Shown here: positions 18,529 to 27,206 of the stretch, in pieces
How positions within the stretch are numbered: the first letter of the stretch is position 1
Layout: every line of letters begins with the position of its first letter
Program-made: the position numbers and the translations under genes
Notes under the pieces: generated by a model
Told to the model about the DNA's origin: nothing
What the model saw: only the letters and a program-made list of their open reading frames with translations
Databases searched by the model: none
Origin: Corynebacterium sanguinis
GTDB taxonomy: Bacteria > Actinomycetota > Actinomycetes > Mycobacteriales > Mycobacteriaceae
DNA: 64,000 bases
Direction of reading: 5' to 3'
Assembly: GCF_007641235.1 (NCBI RefSeq)
Contig: NZ_CP038157.1
Coordinates: forward strand, 1,612,001-1,676,000

Positions 18529-19587
18529 ATGGGCGACACGCTGGGGCTGCATCGCGCGCGCACCCGCGCGCTGGGGTGGTCGGCCGCGGCATTGTCCGCA
18601 ACGGTCGCCGTCTGCGTGATCGCCGTGGCCGCCGGCCCCACGGTCGTACCCCCGGGAGTCGCCGCCGACGTCATCGGCCGCCACCTCGCGGGCGCTACGA
18701 TCCCCGAGGAACTGGCCACGTACAGCAGCGTTGTCTGGGACATCCGCCTGCCGCGGGTCCTGCTCGGGGCGACGGTGGGTGCGGGGTTGGCGGTGGCCGG
18801 CGTCGTGCTTCAAGCGCTGGTGGCCAACGTGTTGGCTGATCCCTACATCCTCGGGATCAACGCCGGAGCGTCGACGGGCGCGGCGGCCGCGATCCTCTTC
18901 GGGGTCGGCACCGGGATCTTCGGCGCGCTCGCGCTGCAGGCGATGGCTTTTTTCGGTGCCGCCGCCGCATCCGTGCTCATGCTCGCTCTGGCGCGGGGCG
19001 GGGGCGGGTTGTCGTCGGCACGCTTGCTCATGGGCGGGGTGGCTGTCGGTTACGCGCTCACGGCCGTGACCTCCCTGCTCGTCTTCGCTTCCGATAATGC
19101 GCAGGGCGCGCGTTCGGTGATGTTTTGGCTGCTGGGCTCGCTGTCCATGGCCGCCTTCGGCCCGGTCCTCTGGGCCACCATCGCGGTGGTTTGTGCCTGC
19201 TGCCTGGCTTTTTGGGTTCTGGGCACGCGTATCGACGCCCTCACGCTCGGCGACGACGCCGCCCGAACACTCGGGGTGCACCCGGATCGCACCCGGCTTA
19301 TCTTCGTCGTGGTGTGCTGCCTCGTGGTCGGTGCCGTGGTGTCGGTGGCCGGCTCGATCGGTTTCGTTGGCCTCGTTGTCCCCCACATCGCCCGCCGCCT
19401 CGTCGGCGGTCTGCACCGTCACGTCCTCCCCGTCGCGGCCGCGCTCGGTGCGGGCCTTACCGTGGCCGCCGACGTGGCCTCGCGCACGCTCTTGGCACCC
19501 CAGGAAATCCCGATTGGCGTGCTCACCGCGCTGGTGGGCGCCCCGCTTCTGGTCGTTCTGGTGGCACGATCGGGGGAGAAACAGTGA
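18529..19587 (+). CDS. FecCD/BtuC-type ABC transporter permease
   Basis: A 352-residue permease with about ten membrane spans. FecCD-family blocks are IRLPRVLLGATVGAGLAVAG, VLADPYILGINAGAS, LGDDAARTLGV (the cytoplasmic coupling helix) and GFVGLVVPHIARRLVG. Such permeases import siderophores, heme, cobalamin or metal chelates as homodimers. ATG 18529 is preferred with AGGGAGG five bases upstream over GTG 18523. It overlaps the ATPase gene by four bases. Confidence 0.9.
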   Translation: MGDTLGLHRARTRALGWSAAALSATVAVCVIAVAAGPTVVPPGVAADVIGRHLAGATIPEELATYSSVVWDIRLPRVLLGATVGAGLAVAGVVLQALVANVLADPYILGINAGASTGAAAAILFGVGTGIFGALALQAMAFFGAAAASVLMLALARGGGGLSSARLLMGGVAVGYALTAVTSLLVFASDNAQGARSVMFWLLGSLSMAAFGPVLWATIAVVCACCLAFWVLGTRIDALTLGDDAARTLGVHPDRTRLIFVVVCCLVVGAVVSVAGSIGFVGLVVPHIARRLVGGLHRHVLPVAAALGAGLTVAADVASRTLLAPQEIPIGVLTALVGAPLLVVLVARSGEKQ

Positions 19588-20312
19588 TCGAGGCACGCGG
19601 TATCGAGTACCGCTCCATCTTGCGCGGGGTAGACGTAGAATGCGCGGACCGGTCAGTCACCGGCATCGTCGGGCCGAACGGGGCGGGCAAGACAACCCTA
19701 CTGAAGTGCTTGTTCGGAGCGCTCACACCGACGGCGGGCCGGGTGCGTATCGACGCCACGGACCTCAACACACTCTCCCCGCGCGAGCTCGCCCGGAGAG
19801 TCGCGGTGGTCAGCCAAGAGCCCTCATTCAACGACCGGTTGAGCGTGGCCGAGCTCGTCTCGCTCGGGCGCCTACCGCACCGGGACCGGCGCGGTCGCGG
19901 GGTAGAAGAGGTCGCCACCGCATTGGAGAAGGTGGGCTTGCTGGGGCTGGCGCACCGGCCGCTGGACCAGCTCTCCGGCGGGGAGCGGCAACGCGCGATG
20001 ATCGCCCGCGCGCTCGCGCAGCGCCCGCGCTACCTGCTTCTCGACGAACCCGGCAACCACCTCGACATCCACCACCAGCTCGACCTCTTCCACATTCTGC
20101 GCGAGTTCGACGGCGGCGCCGTGGTGGTGCTCCACGACCTCAACCACGCCCTCGACTACTGCGATGAGGTCTACGTCCTGGCTGACGGTCGCGTCGCCGC
20201 CGCGGGAGCCCCACGCGAGGTGCTCGTCCCCGAGGTGCTCGAGCCGATCTACAACGTCCGCGTCCACCGCGCGGGCAACCATGTGACATTCACACGAGAG
20301 GAACAACCGTGA
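19584..20312 (+). CDS. FecE/BtuD-type ABC transporter ATPase
   Basis: A 242-residue ATPase with Walker A GPNGAGKTT, Q-loop VSQEPSF, signature LSGGERQR, Walker B YLLLDEPGNHLD and switch His in VVVLHDLNHAL. The HDLN form is typical of the iron-siderophore and cobalamin importer group. GTG 19584 overlaps the permease stop, and its own stop overlaps the binding-protein start, so all three are one translationally coupled unit. Confidence 0.93.
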   Translation: MIEARGIEYRSILRGVDVECADRSVTGIVGPNGAGKTTLLKCLFGALTPTAGRVRIDATDLNTLSPRELARRVAVVSQEPSFNDRLSVAELVSLGRLPHRDRRGRGVEEVATALEKVGLLGLAHRPLDQLSGGERQRAMIARALAQRPRYLLLDEPGNHLDIHHQLDLFHILREFDGGAVVVLHDLNHALDYCDEVYVLADGRVAAAGAPREVLVPEVLEPIYNVRVHRAGNHVTFTREEQP

Positions 20313-21253
20313 AACCCACCTTTGCCCTAACCGGGATGACGCTTGCGGCCGCAACGCTGCTGTGCTCCTGCGCGCCGGCCCCGCACTCCGAGGCCGCCTA
20401 CACCGTGGGCAACTGCGGGCGCGAGGTGGCGTTTACCCACGCCCCCGAGCGCGTCGTGCTGCAGGACTCCACAGCGGTGGCCACGCTGGATGGCCTCGGG
20501 GTGCTTGACAAGGTCGTGGCCAAGGCGGGCTTCTTCCCGCCCGAGTACTTCACCGATGCCGTCAACGCCCAGCTCGACGCCATTGCGTCGCTGTCAGACC
20601 GCCTCAACAGCACCGGGCACATCCAGATCACCAAAGAGGCCGTCATGGCCGAAAACCCCGACCTCATCATCGGCTACAGCGACACCGTCAACCCGCAGAC
20701 CGCCGGGGAAGTCCCGATTCTCTCCGAGCCGGGGTTTTGCGGTGAGATCACCTCCGCGAGCTGGGCGGATGTCGACGCCCACATCGACCTCTACGCCCGC
20801 GCGATGGGCGTGCCGGAACGCGCCGGGGCGGTGAAGGAGGGCGTCGATACGCGCGTAGCCCAGCTCGATGCCTCCGTGGGCTCGGGCAGAAGCGTCGCGT
20901 TCGTCTACCCCGGAGTCGAGGGCGGGACGACCTACGGCTACGGCGCGGCTTCGATGGCGGCGCCGGTGTCCGAGTCGCTGGGCCTGCGCAACGTCTTCGC
21001 GGATGTCAGCGAGCGCGTCTTCGAGATCAGCGCCGAGCAGCTCGTTGCGGCGAACCCCGACGTCATCGTCGTGCTCAACTCAGGCGAGGACAACGCCGCA
21101 GGCGCCGTGACCTCCCTGCCCGGGGCGGACTCGATCGCGGCGGTGCGCTCGGGAGAGGTTATTCCGATGTACCTGTCATTTGTCGAACCGGCCTCACCGC
21201 TGAGCGTGGCAGGAGCCGAGGAGTTGCAGCGGGTGCTCGAGCTAAAGAGCTAG
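20309..21253 (+). CDS. ABC transporter substrate-binding lipoprotein (FecB/BtuF type)
   Basis: A 314-residue lipoprotein. The signal peptide ends in a lipobox-like LLCSC with Cys21 the likely lipidation site. The mature part is a class III binding protein: ERVVLQDSTAVATLDGLGV, AENPDLIIGYSD and AANPDVIVVLNSGE are its hinge strands. The ligand is not readable; iron-siderophore, heme, cobalamin or a metal chelate are options, and the adjacent urease operon makes a nickel chelate worth testing. Its TAG stop shares a CTAG with the stop of the convergent deaminase gene. Confidence 0.88.
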   Translation: MKPTFALTGMTLAAATLLCSCAPAPHSEAAYTVGNCGREVAFTHAPERVVLQDSTAVATLDGLGVLDKVVAKAGFFPPEYFTDAVNAQLDAIASLSDRLNSTGHIQITKEAVMAENPDLIIGYSDTVNPQTAGEVPILSEPGFCGEITSASWADVDAHIDLYARAMGVPERAGAVKEGVDTRVAQLDASVGSGRSVAFVYPGVEGGTTYGYGAASMAAPVSESLGLRNVFADVSERVFEISAEQLVAANPDVIVVLNSGEDNAAGAVTSLPGADSIAAVRSGEVIPMYLSFVEPASPLSVAGAEELQRVLELKS

Positions 21254-21702
21254 TACTCCACCCGATCGGAGTTGGCCGCCCACGCCTCGAAGGGCGCGTT
21301 GGACTGATCCAGCGGCACGTGGCGGAAGGGTGAGGGATCCGGGACACGCCCGACCATGACGTCGGAGATGAAGGAATCGTCGAAACCCGCGTCGGCGGCC
21401 TGAGCGTATGTCGCGGCGTAGTAGACCTCATCGATGCGGGCCCAGCGAATCGCCGCGAAACACATCGGGCACGGCTGGCCCGAGGCGTACAGCACGGCCC
21501 CCGATAACTGGTGGGTGCGTTGCGCCCGCGCGGCGGCGCGGATCGCCTGAACCTCGGCGTGCGCCGAGGGGTCACAGCGCGAAACTACCTCGTTGTGCCC
21601 CTCGTAGACGCCGCGTTCCGTAACCACCACGCACCCGAACGGGCCACCGCCCGTTCGCGCCGACTCCACGGCAATCTCGACCGCGCGCGCGAGGTGATCC
21701 AT
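21250..21702 (-). CDS. Guanine/cytosine deaminase family protein
   Basis: A 150-residue zinc hydrolase of the cytidine deaminase fold. The zinc ligands are in SAHAEVQAIR (H48, with E50 as proton shuttle) and GQPCPMCFAAI (C78, C81). The C-terminal segment VYYAATYAQAADAGFDDSFI resembles bacterial guanine deaminase (GuaD), the most likely function; tRNA adenosine deaminase is less likely because the tRNA-binding tail differs. ATG 21702 shares one base with the glgP stop (TAATG), so the two may be co-transcribed. Confidence 0.82.
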   Translation of the reverse strand: MDHLARAVEIAVESARTGGGPFGCVVVTERGVYEGHNEVVSRCDPSAHAEVQAIRAAARAQRTHQLSGAVLYASGQPCPMCFAAIRWARIDEVYYAATYAQAADAGFDDSFISDVMVGRVPDPSPFRHVPLDQSNAPFEAWAANSDRVEY

Positions 21703-24092
21703 TACCGGCCCTCAATAGGCGTGCGCTCGAGTTTCCACACCTCGGTGGCGTAGTCGCTGATCGTGCGGTCGGAGGAGAAGCGGCCGGACTCGCAGATGTT
21801 GATCCAGCACATCCGCGCCCAGTGGTCCGGATCGGCGTAAAACTCCTCGCTCATGCGGTCGCGGGTGGCGCGGTAGTCGGCGAAGTCCCCCAGCACGTAA
21901 TACACGTCGGGCTCGGCGCCCTGGCCGTCGAGAAGCGAGCCGCGGATGTCGTGGAAGACGCCGGTGGAGGCGTCGTCAAGCGTGCCATCGACGAGCGCGT
22001 CGAGCACGCGCTTGAGACCCGGGACGGACTCGTAGAGGGCGTGCGGGTTGTAGCCGCGCTTGAGCTCGGGCAGCTCCTCCTCGCGCGCACCGAAGACGTA
22101 GGCGTTGTCTTCGCCGACCGCTTCGACGATCTCGACGTTCGCGCCGTCCATCGTGCCCAGGGTCAGCGCACCGTTCATCATGAACTTCATGTTGGACGTG
22201 CCCGATGCCTCCTTGCCGGCGGTGGAGATCTGCTCGGAGATGTCGGTGGCCGGGATGATCTGCTCAGCGGGGGAGACGTTGTAGTTCTCCACGAACACCA
22301 CCGTCAGGTACTTCGACACCTCGGGGTCGTTGTTGACCAGCTCTGCGATGGAGTTGATCAGCTTGATAATTCCCTTGGCGCGCGTGTAGCCGGGAGCGGC
22401 CTTCGCTCCGAAAATGAACGTGCGCTTCGGCACGTCACGTTCCCCGTCGTCCTTGATGCGGAAGTACAGATCGAGGATGTACAGGGCGTTCATCAGCTGG
22501 CGCTTGTACTCGTGCAGGCGCTTGATCTGGGTGTCAAAGATGGAGTCCGGGTCGATCTCGATGCCCTGGTGGTCGTAGATCCACGCGGCGAAGTCGCGCT
22601 TGTTCGCGTCCTTGATCTCGCGCAGCTCGCGCATCACCTCTGCATCGTCGGCGAAGTGGCGCAGCTCTTTGAGCTTGGGCAGGTCCGTGACCCAGGCATC
22701 CGATCCCAGCAGCCGGTCGAGCAGGGCGGAGAGTCGCGGGTTGCACATGCGCAGCCAGCGGCGCGGGGTCACGCCGTTGGTCTTGTTGTTGAAGCGCTCC
22801 GGGTACATCTCATACCAGTAGTTCAGCGTCTCGCGCTTGAGAATCTCGGTGTGCATCGCCGCCACGCCGTTGACGGAGTAGGAGCCGTAGCAGGCGATCC
22901 ACGCCATGTGGACCTGCCCGTCGTGCACGGGCGAGAAGTGGTGCGCCGCCTCCGGGGCGATGCCGCGCGACTCCATGTCGATGCGGTAGCGGCGGTCGAT
23001 CTCCACCACGATCTCCCAGATGCGCCAGAAGAGCTGCTTGAAAATCGCCACGTCCCAGCGCTCCAGCGCCTCCTCCAGCACTGTGTGGTTGGTGTAGGCG
23101 AAGGTCTTCGTGGTCACCTCCCACGCGTCCTCCCAACCCATGCCGTGGGAGTCCATGAGCAGGCGCATCAGCTCGGGGATGCCCAGCACCGGGTGGGTGT
23201 CGTTGAGCTGCACGGAGTTGTACTTGTGGAAGTCGCGAAGGTCCTCGCCGTGATGGACGATGTAGTTGTCAATCATCTCCTGCAGCGAGGCGGAGACGAA
23301 GAAGTACTGCTGGCGCACGCGCAGCACCTTGCCCGCGAAGGTGGTGTCGTTCGGGTAGAGCACACGCGTCAGATCGTGAACCGCCTCGCGCTCCAGGATG
23401 GCGTCGGAGAAGCGCTGCGAGTTGAACGCGTCGTAGTCGAACTCGTGCATCGGCTTGGCGTCCCACAGCCGCAGCGTGCCGACGTTCTTGGTGCCGTAGC
23501 CGGTGATCGGCATGTCGTAGGGCACCGCGCGCACGCTCATGTCGTCGAAGGTGACCACACGCTGCTGCGTGCCGCGGCGCACGATGAACGGGTAAAAGGA
23601 TTCCTTCCAGGCGTCCGGGTGCTCCTTTTGGAAGCCGTTGACAAACTCCTGGCGGAAGAGGCCGTAGCGGTACAACAGGCCGTAACCGGTCAGCGGGTAC
23701 TCCAGGGTTACGGCGGAGTCGAGGAAGCAGGCGGCGAGGCGGCCCAGGCCACCGTTGCCCAGCGCGGCGTCGTGCTCGGCGTCGAGCACGTCGGTGAGGT
23801 TGAAGCCGTGCTCGTTTGCTACCTGCTTGGCCTCGTCGACAAGCCCGAGGTTGGTGAGGTTGTTCAGCAGCGCGCGGCCCTGGAGGAACTCGGCGGAGAA
23901 GTACGCTTGACGACGCGTCGCCGCGTAGGCCTTGCGCGTCGCGTCCCAATCATCAGCGATTTGGTCGATAACGGCCGCGGACAAACCGGTCCAGTACTTC
24001 TTAACGGTTGAATTTTGCGGTGTCGCCCCGGAAAACCCCCGGACGTGGCCGGGGATGGATTCGACGAATGTTGGCTGGGCAGATTCGGACAT
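21702..24092 (-). CDS. glgP: Glycogen/maltodextrin phosphorylase
   Basis: A 796-residue GT35 enzyme that phosphorolyses alpha-1,4-glucans to glucose-1-phosphate. The PLP-binding Lys is in EASGTSNMKFMMNGAL, followed by LGTMDGANVEI. N-terminal family blocks include AYFSAEFLQGRAL and GNGGLGRLAACFLDS. ATG 24092 (MSESAQ) is preferred, with GAAGGTGG upstream; a GTG nine bases earlier is the alternative. Length fits the family. It lies upstream of the deaminase with no obvious shared pathway. Confidence 0.96.
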   Translation of the reverse strand: MSESAQPTFVESIPGHVRGFSGATPQNSTVKKYWTGLSAAVIDQIADDWDATRKAYAATRRQAYFSAEFLQGRALLNNLTNLGLVDEAKQVANEHGFNLTDVLDAEHDAALGNGGLGRLAACFLDSAVTLEYPLTGYGLLYRYGLFRQEFVNGFQKEHPDAWKESFYPFIVRRGTQQRVVTFDDMSVRAVPYDMPITGYGTKNVGTLRLWDAKPMHEFDYDAFNSQRFSDAILEREAVHDLTRVLYPNDTTFAGKVLRVRQQYFFVSASLQEMIDNYIVHHGEDLRDFHKYNSVQLNDTHPVLGIPELMRLLMDSHGMGWEDAWEVTTKTFAYTNHTVLEEALERWDVAIFKQLFWRIWEIVVEIDRRYRIDMESRGIAPEAAHHFSPVHDGQVHMAWIACYGSYSVNGVAAMHTEILKRETLNYWYEMYPERFNNKTNGVTPRRWLRMCNPRLSALLDRLLGSDAWVTDLPKLKELRHFADDAEVMRELREIKDANKRDFAAWIYDHQGIEIDPDSIFDTQIKRLHEYKRQLMNALYILDLYFRIKDDGERDVPKRTFIFGAKAAPGYTRAKGIIKLINSIAELVNNDPEVSKYLTVVFVENYNVSPAEQIIPATDISEQISTAGKEASGTSNMKFMMNGALTLGTMDGANVEIVEAVGEDNAYVFGAREEELPELKRGYNPHALYESVPGLKRVLDALVDGTLDDASTGVFHDIRGSLLDGQGAEPDVYYVLGDFADYRATRDRMSEEFYADPDHWARMCWINICESGRFSSDRTISDYATEVWKLERTPIEGR

Positions 24093-24152
24093 TGTCGCCA
24101 CCTTCGGTGTCGTGTGCTGGTGCAGTCAGCTACCGAGCCTACCGGGATAACG

Positions 24153-25406
24153 TTATCCCGCCAGATAAGTCAGCACCGCGGCCGCGGCCGCGCGGGTCGC
24201 GGCGTTGATCGTCGGCTCGTACTCCGGCAGGAAGTTGGCCATGTGGTTGACCGGCACGTCCTCCGCCACCCTGTCGGCGGCAACAGCCACGTCCCACTGC
24301 TCGCGCGGGGTGCAGCCGATCAGCCAGAAGAAGTAGGGCACGCCGAACGCCATGGGAATGAACGGGAAGTCCTCCGACACCGTCTTACGCGGGGCGTTGA
24401 CCGAGTCCTTGCCGAACACCGCGTCGAAAGTGGGGCGAACCTTGCGGTAAACGATGGCGTCGTTGGTCAAGAGCTCACCGTGGGCGAAGTACTCGATGGT
24501 GGGCTTTTCTGTCATGCCGGACGCGAGCACCTCGGCGTGGACGACGCGCTCGATGGAGGCGCACACTTTCTCCTTCGTCTTGTCGGAGTAGAAGCGGCAG
24601 TTCAGCGTCAGCTCCGCGCTGGCCGGGATGATGTTGGTCACCGAGCCGGCGCGCATGGTGCCCACGGAGATCACAGCGAAGTCGTTCGGGTCCACTTCGC
24701 GGCCCACAATCGCCTGCATCCGGGTGATGATCATCGCCGCGGTGTACGTCGGGTCGATAGCGTTGTGCGGCATCGAGCCGTGCGCGCTGCGCCCGGGGAT
24801 GACGATGCGGATCGAGTCGCAGGCCGCAAACTGGGGCCCTGCCTTGGACATCACCTGGCCGGCGCGGCCCGGCATGACGTGCTGGCCGAAGCACACTGCG
24901 GGGCGCGGCACGCGGCTGGTCAGGTCGTCATCGACCATAGACATCGCGCCTTCCGAGGTTTCTTCCCCGGGCTGGAACAGCGCCACGAACGTGCCCGACC
25001 AGCTGTCACGAGTGTGGTCGAGGAAATCGCACAGGCTCAACAGCGCGGTGGTGTGGATGTCGTGGCCGCAGGCGTGCATGGTGCCCACGGTTTTCCCGTC
25101 GCGCCCGGTCATCATCTTGTGGGAGGCGTAGGATACGTTGGTGTCCTCGGTGACGGGCAGGCCATCGAAGTCGGCGCGGAAGAGCACCGTCGGCCCCTCG
25201 CCGTTGCGGAACACCGCCACCACCCCGTAGGGGCCGATGGGGCTAATGACCTCGCAGTCAAAGCGTTTGAGCTCGTGGAGGATCCGGCGGTGCGTCTCCT
25301 CCTCCTGCATGGACAGCTCGGGGTTGGCGTGCAGCAGCTCGTAGAGCCGGCGCTGCCACACGGGGTCTACTTCGTAGCTGTCCAGTATGGCGCTGATGTC
25401 GTTCAC
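24153..25406 (-). CDS. M20 family amidohydrolase (hippurate hydrolase-like)
   Basis: A 417-residue metallo-amidohydrolase. Motifs are VLFRADFDGLPV, MHACGHDIHTTALL (first metal His and catalytic region), FQPGEETSEGAMSMVDD (catalytic and metal Glu) and the dimerisation domain around SAHGSMPHNAIDPTYTAA. Such enzymes remove acyl groups from amino acids or degrade indole-acetyl conjugates; corynebacterial odorant-releasing N-acyl-glutamine aminoacylases are in this broad family, so an N-acyl amino acid is a likely substrate. GTG 25406 has AAGGAAC upstream. The long upstream open frame crosses the next gene and is rejected. Confidence 0.87.
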   Translation of the reverse strand: MNDISAILDSYEVDPVWQRRLYELLHANPELSMQEEETHRRILHELKRFDCEVISPIGPYGVVAVFRNGEGPTVLFRADFDGLPVTEDTNVSYASHKMMTGRDGKTVGTMHACGHDIHTTALLSLCDFLDHTRDSWSGTFVALFQPGEETSEGAMSMVDDDLTSRVPRPAVCFGQHVMPGRAGQVMSKAGPQFAACDSIRIVIPGRSAHGSMPHNAIDPTYTAAMIITRMQAIVGREVDPNDFAVISVGTMRAGSVTNIIPASAELTLNCRFYSDKTKEKVCASIERVVHAEVLASGMTEKPTIEYFAHGELLTNDAIVYRKVRPTFDAVFGKDSVNAPRKTVSEDFPFIPMAFGVPYFFWLIGCTPREQWDVAVAADRVAEDVPVNHMANFLPEYEPTINAATRAAAAAVLTYLAG

Positions 25407-25450
25407 TGTGTTCCTTCTCACTTCCTCCGCTTGTGTACCCGCCACCCTAG

Positions 25451-26776
25451 CTAGGTCAGCCGCGGGTTGTAGCGCAAGACGTTGCGCGCCGGGTGGCACT
25501 CGGTGGCGATCCTGATGTCGGCAGCAATCGCGCCCGCTTTTCGACGCCCATACAAACGCGTCACCATCCGATCCCGAATGTCGGTCGGCGACAGCGTGTT
25601 GACGTAAATTTTTGTCCCGCCCTCGAAACCGGCGAGGGTGGACACGCGCCACTTCAGGTTCACGCGCAGCGGCATGGGCACGTCCACGTCGACAGGCTTG
25701 TGGTGCCACTCCTCGTTGCACGCGACGTCGGGCCCCGTCGCCGCGTGCGCGGCGTGCAACAGGTCGGAAAAACCGCGGACTTCCGTATCGCTCATGTCCC
25801 ACGGGTGCGTCGCGGCGGACTTGGAGTAGATGCTCATGGTGGGGTAGCGGTGCCCGATGCCTGCGATCAGGATTGCCTCGTCGTTTTCCGCGATGACGAG
25901 GTTGTTGTAAAACGCGTAGTTTACTCCCCACTCGTTGTACATGTTGAGGTTCTGCCGCAGCTTGGCCAGCTCCATCTCGCCCTGCACGCCGCGCTCGTCG
26001 ATAGCTACGAGCTGTTTGTGCAGGTGGTCGAAGGAAGCGCCCGCCGGGGCGAGCCAGTTTTGGAAGACCACCACGTAGGGCGCGTAGCGGTTGCGGTCGT
26101 AGAGCTCGTGCATGGAGGCAATGGTGAAGGAGATAAACGCGTAGTGCTCGTCCACCGACAGGGTGCCGGAGGAGGCGAGCTGGGAGGAATCGGTGGCGTC
26201 GTCGACGAAGTGGCGCCGCGCGATGATCACGTCGTGCCCACCGCCGAAGTAGGCCGGGGCGAGCGCGAGCAGTTCCTCCTCGCTGACGTCGGCGCTTTTG
26301 CCGCTGGCGCGCAGGCGGGTGCGCACGGTGTCGAAGACGTGCTCGCGCCCGGCGGGGTCGCCCAGGTAGCGCTCCATGTGTCGCTGCTGCTCGTCGGGCA
26401 TGACGTAGCCGTAGTTCTTGTTCCAGTAGTTGTACGAGACGATCTCAAACAGGTTGGGTACGCGGCGGAACTCGGCGCGGATGGCGGCCAGCTCGTGGGG
26501 CAGGAGGTTTTTCAAGATGCGCCAGCCGGCGTCGTCGCGGACGATGCGCGCCTTCTCCGGCGGTGTGGACAGCGCGTGGGCCTCGCAGAAGTTGCAGCTG
26601 TGGGTGAAGTCGTGCGGCGTCAGCTCCGTCGGGTCCTTGGTAGCGGTGGACAATGGGCGGTTGCCGCGACCCGGCACCGTCCACACTTCGGTGCCCGAAA
26701 AGGGGTTGATCTGCTTGATCGTCCCGTCCGCCATGGTGGTAAGGGCATTGCGGTAGGGGTGCGCGGGGAAGGTCAT
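25451..26776 (-). CDS. DUF4921 family, GalT/HIT-like nucleotidyltransferase
   Basis: A 441-residue protein that I place in the DUF4921 group related to galactose-1-phosphate uridylyltransferase. It has a Cys pair CNFCEAH (C61, C64) like the GalT zinc site, NLFEIVSYNYWNKNYGY, and SFDHLHKQ (H251, H253, Q255), which mirrors the HxHxQ active site of GalT, where the middle His is the nucleotide-binding nucleophile. The substrate is unknown. No galK or galE lies nearby. It begins at ATG 26776, only 31 bases from a divergent gene, and probably is leaderless (TACGCT eight bases upstream). Confidence 0.72.
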   Translation of the reverse strand: MTFPAHPYRNALTTMADGTIKQINPFSGTEVWTVPGRGNRPLSTATKDPTELTPHDFTHSCNFCEAHALSTPPEKARIVRDDAGWRILKNLLPHELAAIRAEFRRVPNLFEIVSYNYWNKNYGYVMPDEQQRHMERYLGDPAGREHVFDTVRTRLRASGKSADVSEEELLALAPAYFGGGHDVIIARRHFVDDATDSSQLASSGTLSVDEHYAFISFTIASMHELYDRNRYAPYVVVFQNWLAPAGASFDHLHKQLVAIDERGVQGEMELAKLRQNLNMYNEWGVNYAFYNNLVIAENDEAILIAGIGHRYPTMSIYSKSAATHPWDMSDTEVRGFSDLLHAAHAATGPDVACNEEWHHKPVDVDVPMPLRVNLKWRVSTLAGFEGGTKIYVNTLSPTDIRDRMVTRLYGRRKAGAIAADIRIATECHPARNVLRYNPRLT

Positions 26777-26784
26777 GACGTTAA

Positions 26785-26801
26785 AGCGTATTAGCTAACC
26801 T
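26785..26801. promoter_or_regulatory. Overlapping divergent leaderless promoters
   Basis: The plus strand has TAACCT at 26796-26801, six bases before ATG 26808. The minus strand has TACGCT at 26790-26785, eight bases before ATG 26776. Both start codons therefore face -10 hexamers spaced for leaderless transcripts, inside a 31-base gap, which puts each -35 region close to or inside the opposite coding region. Confidence 0.5.
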
Positions 26802-26807
26802 AGCGTC

Positions 26808-27206
26808 ATGCCCGTCATCCAATTCGACGTTCTCGTGCCCGACGCCGCCGCCGGCGAGGTTGAAGGCGCCTTCGCCCGCGCCCTCGACATCCTGGTCTCC
26901 CGCGGCGTGCTCGACTCGGCCTCGGTCAGCCACGAGTCGCACCCGCTTCTCGACGCCCACACCCACGCCCAGCTCAAGGGAGTCTACGAGGCCGACCGCG
27001 GTGAAGACCCGGATGAGGCCGGGGCGCAGCCGCACCGTTTCTCCATTTCGGCTGCCGGCGCGTCGAGCTACAACCAGCTCGCGATGGGGCTCTCGCGCAT
27101 CCTCACACCCAAGGCGCAGCTGCCGCGCGACCCGGCTGCCCTGGAGCAGGAGCAGCGCTTTGAGCAACCGTCGATTTACCCCTGGGTCGTGGAGATCCTG
27201 CGGTAG
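26808..27206 (+). CDS. Hypothetical protein, 132 residues
   Basis: I do not recognise the family. The product is soluble and acidic, with no signal peptide or membrane helix. It starts VIQFDVLVPDAAAGEVEGAFARALD, has a His-rich middle (SHESHPLLDAHTHAQL) and ends PSIYPWVVEILR. The start is set by a TAACCT hexamer six bases before ATG 26808. The 3-prime end overlaps the convergent glycerate kinase gene by 31 bases. Codon use matches neighbours, so it is likely a real resident gene. Confidence 0.65.
   Translation: MPVIQFDVLVPDAAAGEVEGAFARALDILVSRGVLDSASVSHESHPLLDAHTHAQLKGVYEADRGEDPDEAGAQPHRFSISAAGASSYNQLAMGLSRILTPKAQLPRDPAALEQEQRFEQPSIYPWVVEILR

Noticed and set aside
21822..24011. 729-residue plus-strand open frame
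   Set aside because: Antisense to glgP, which has all phosphorylase motifs; low-complexity Val/Gly/Arg content shows it is a shadow.
26791..26804. DtxR box (TTAGCTAACCTAG)
   Set aside because: Only the right half matches and the dyad spacing is off by one; TAACCT is better explained as a -10 hexamer.
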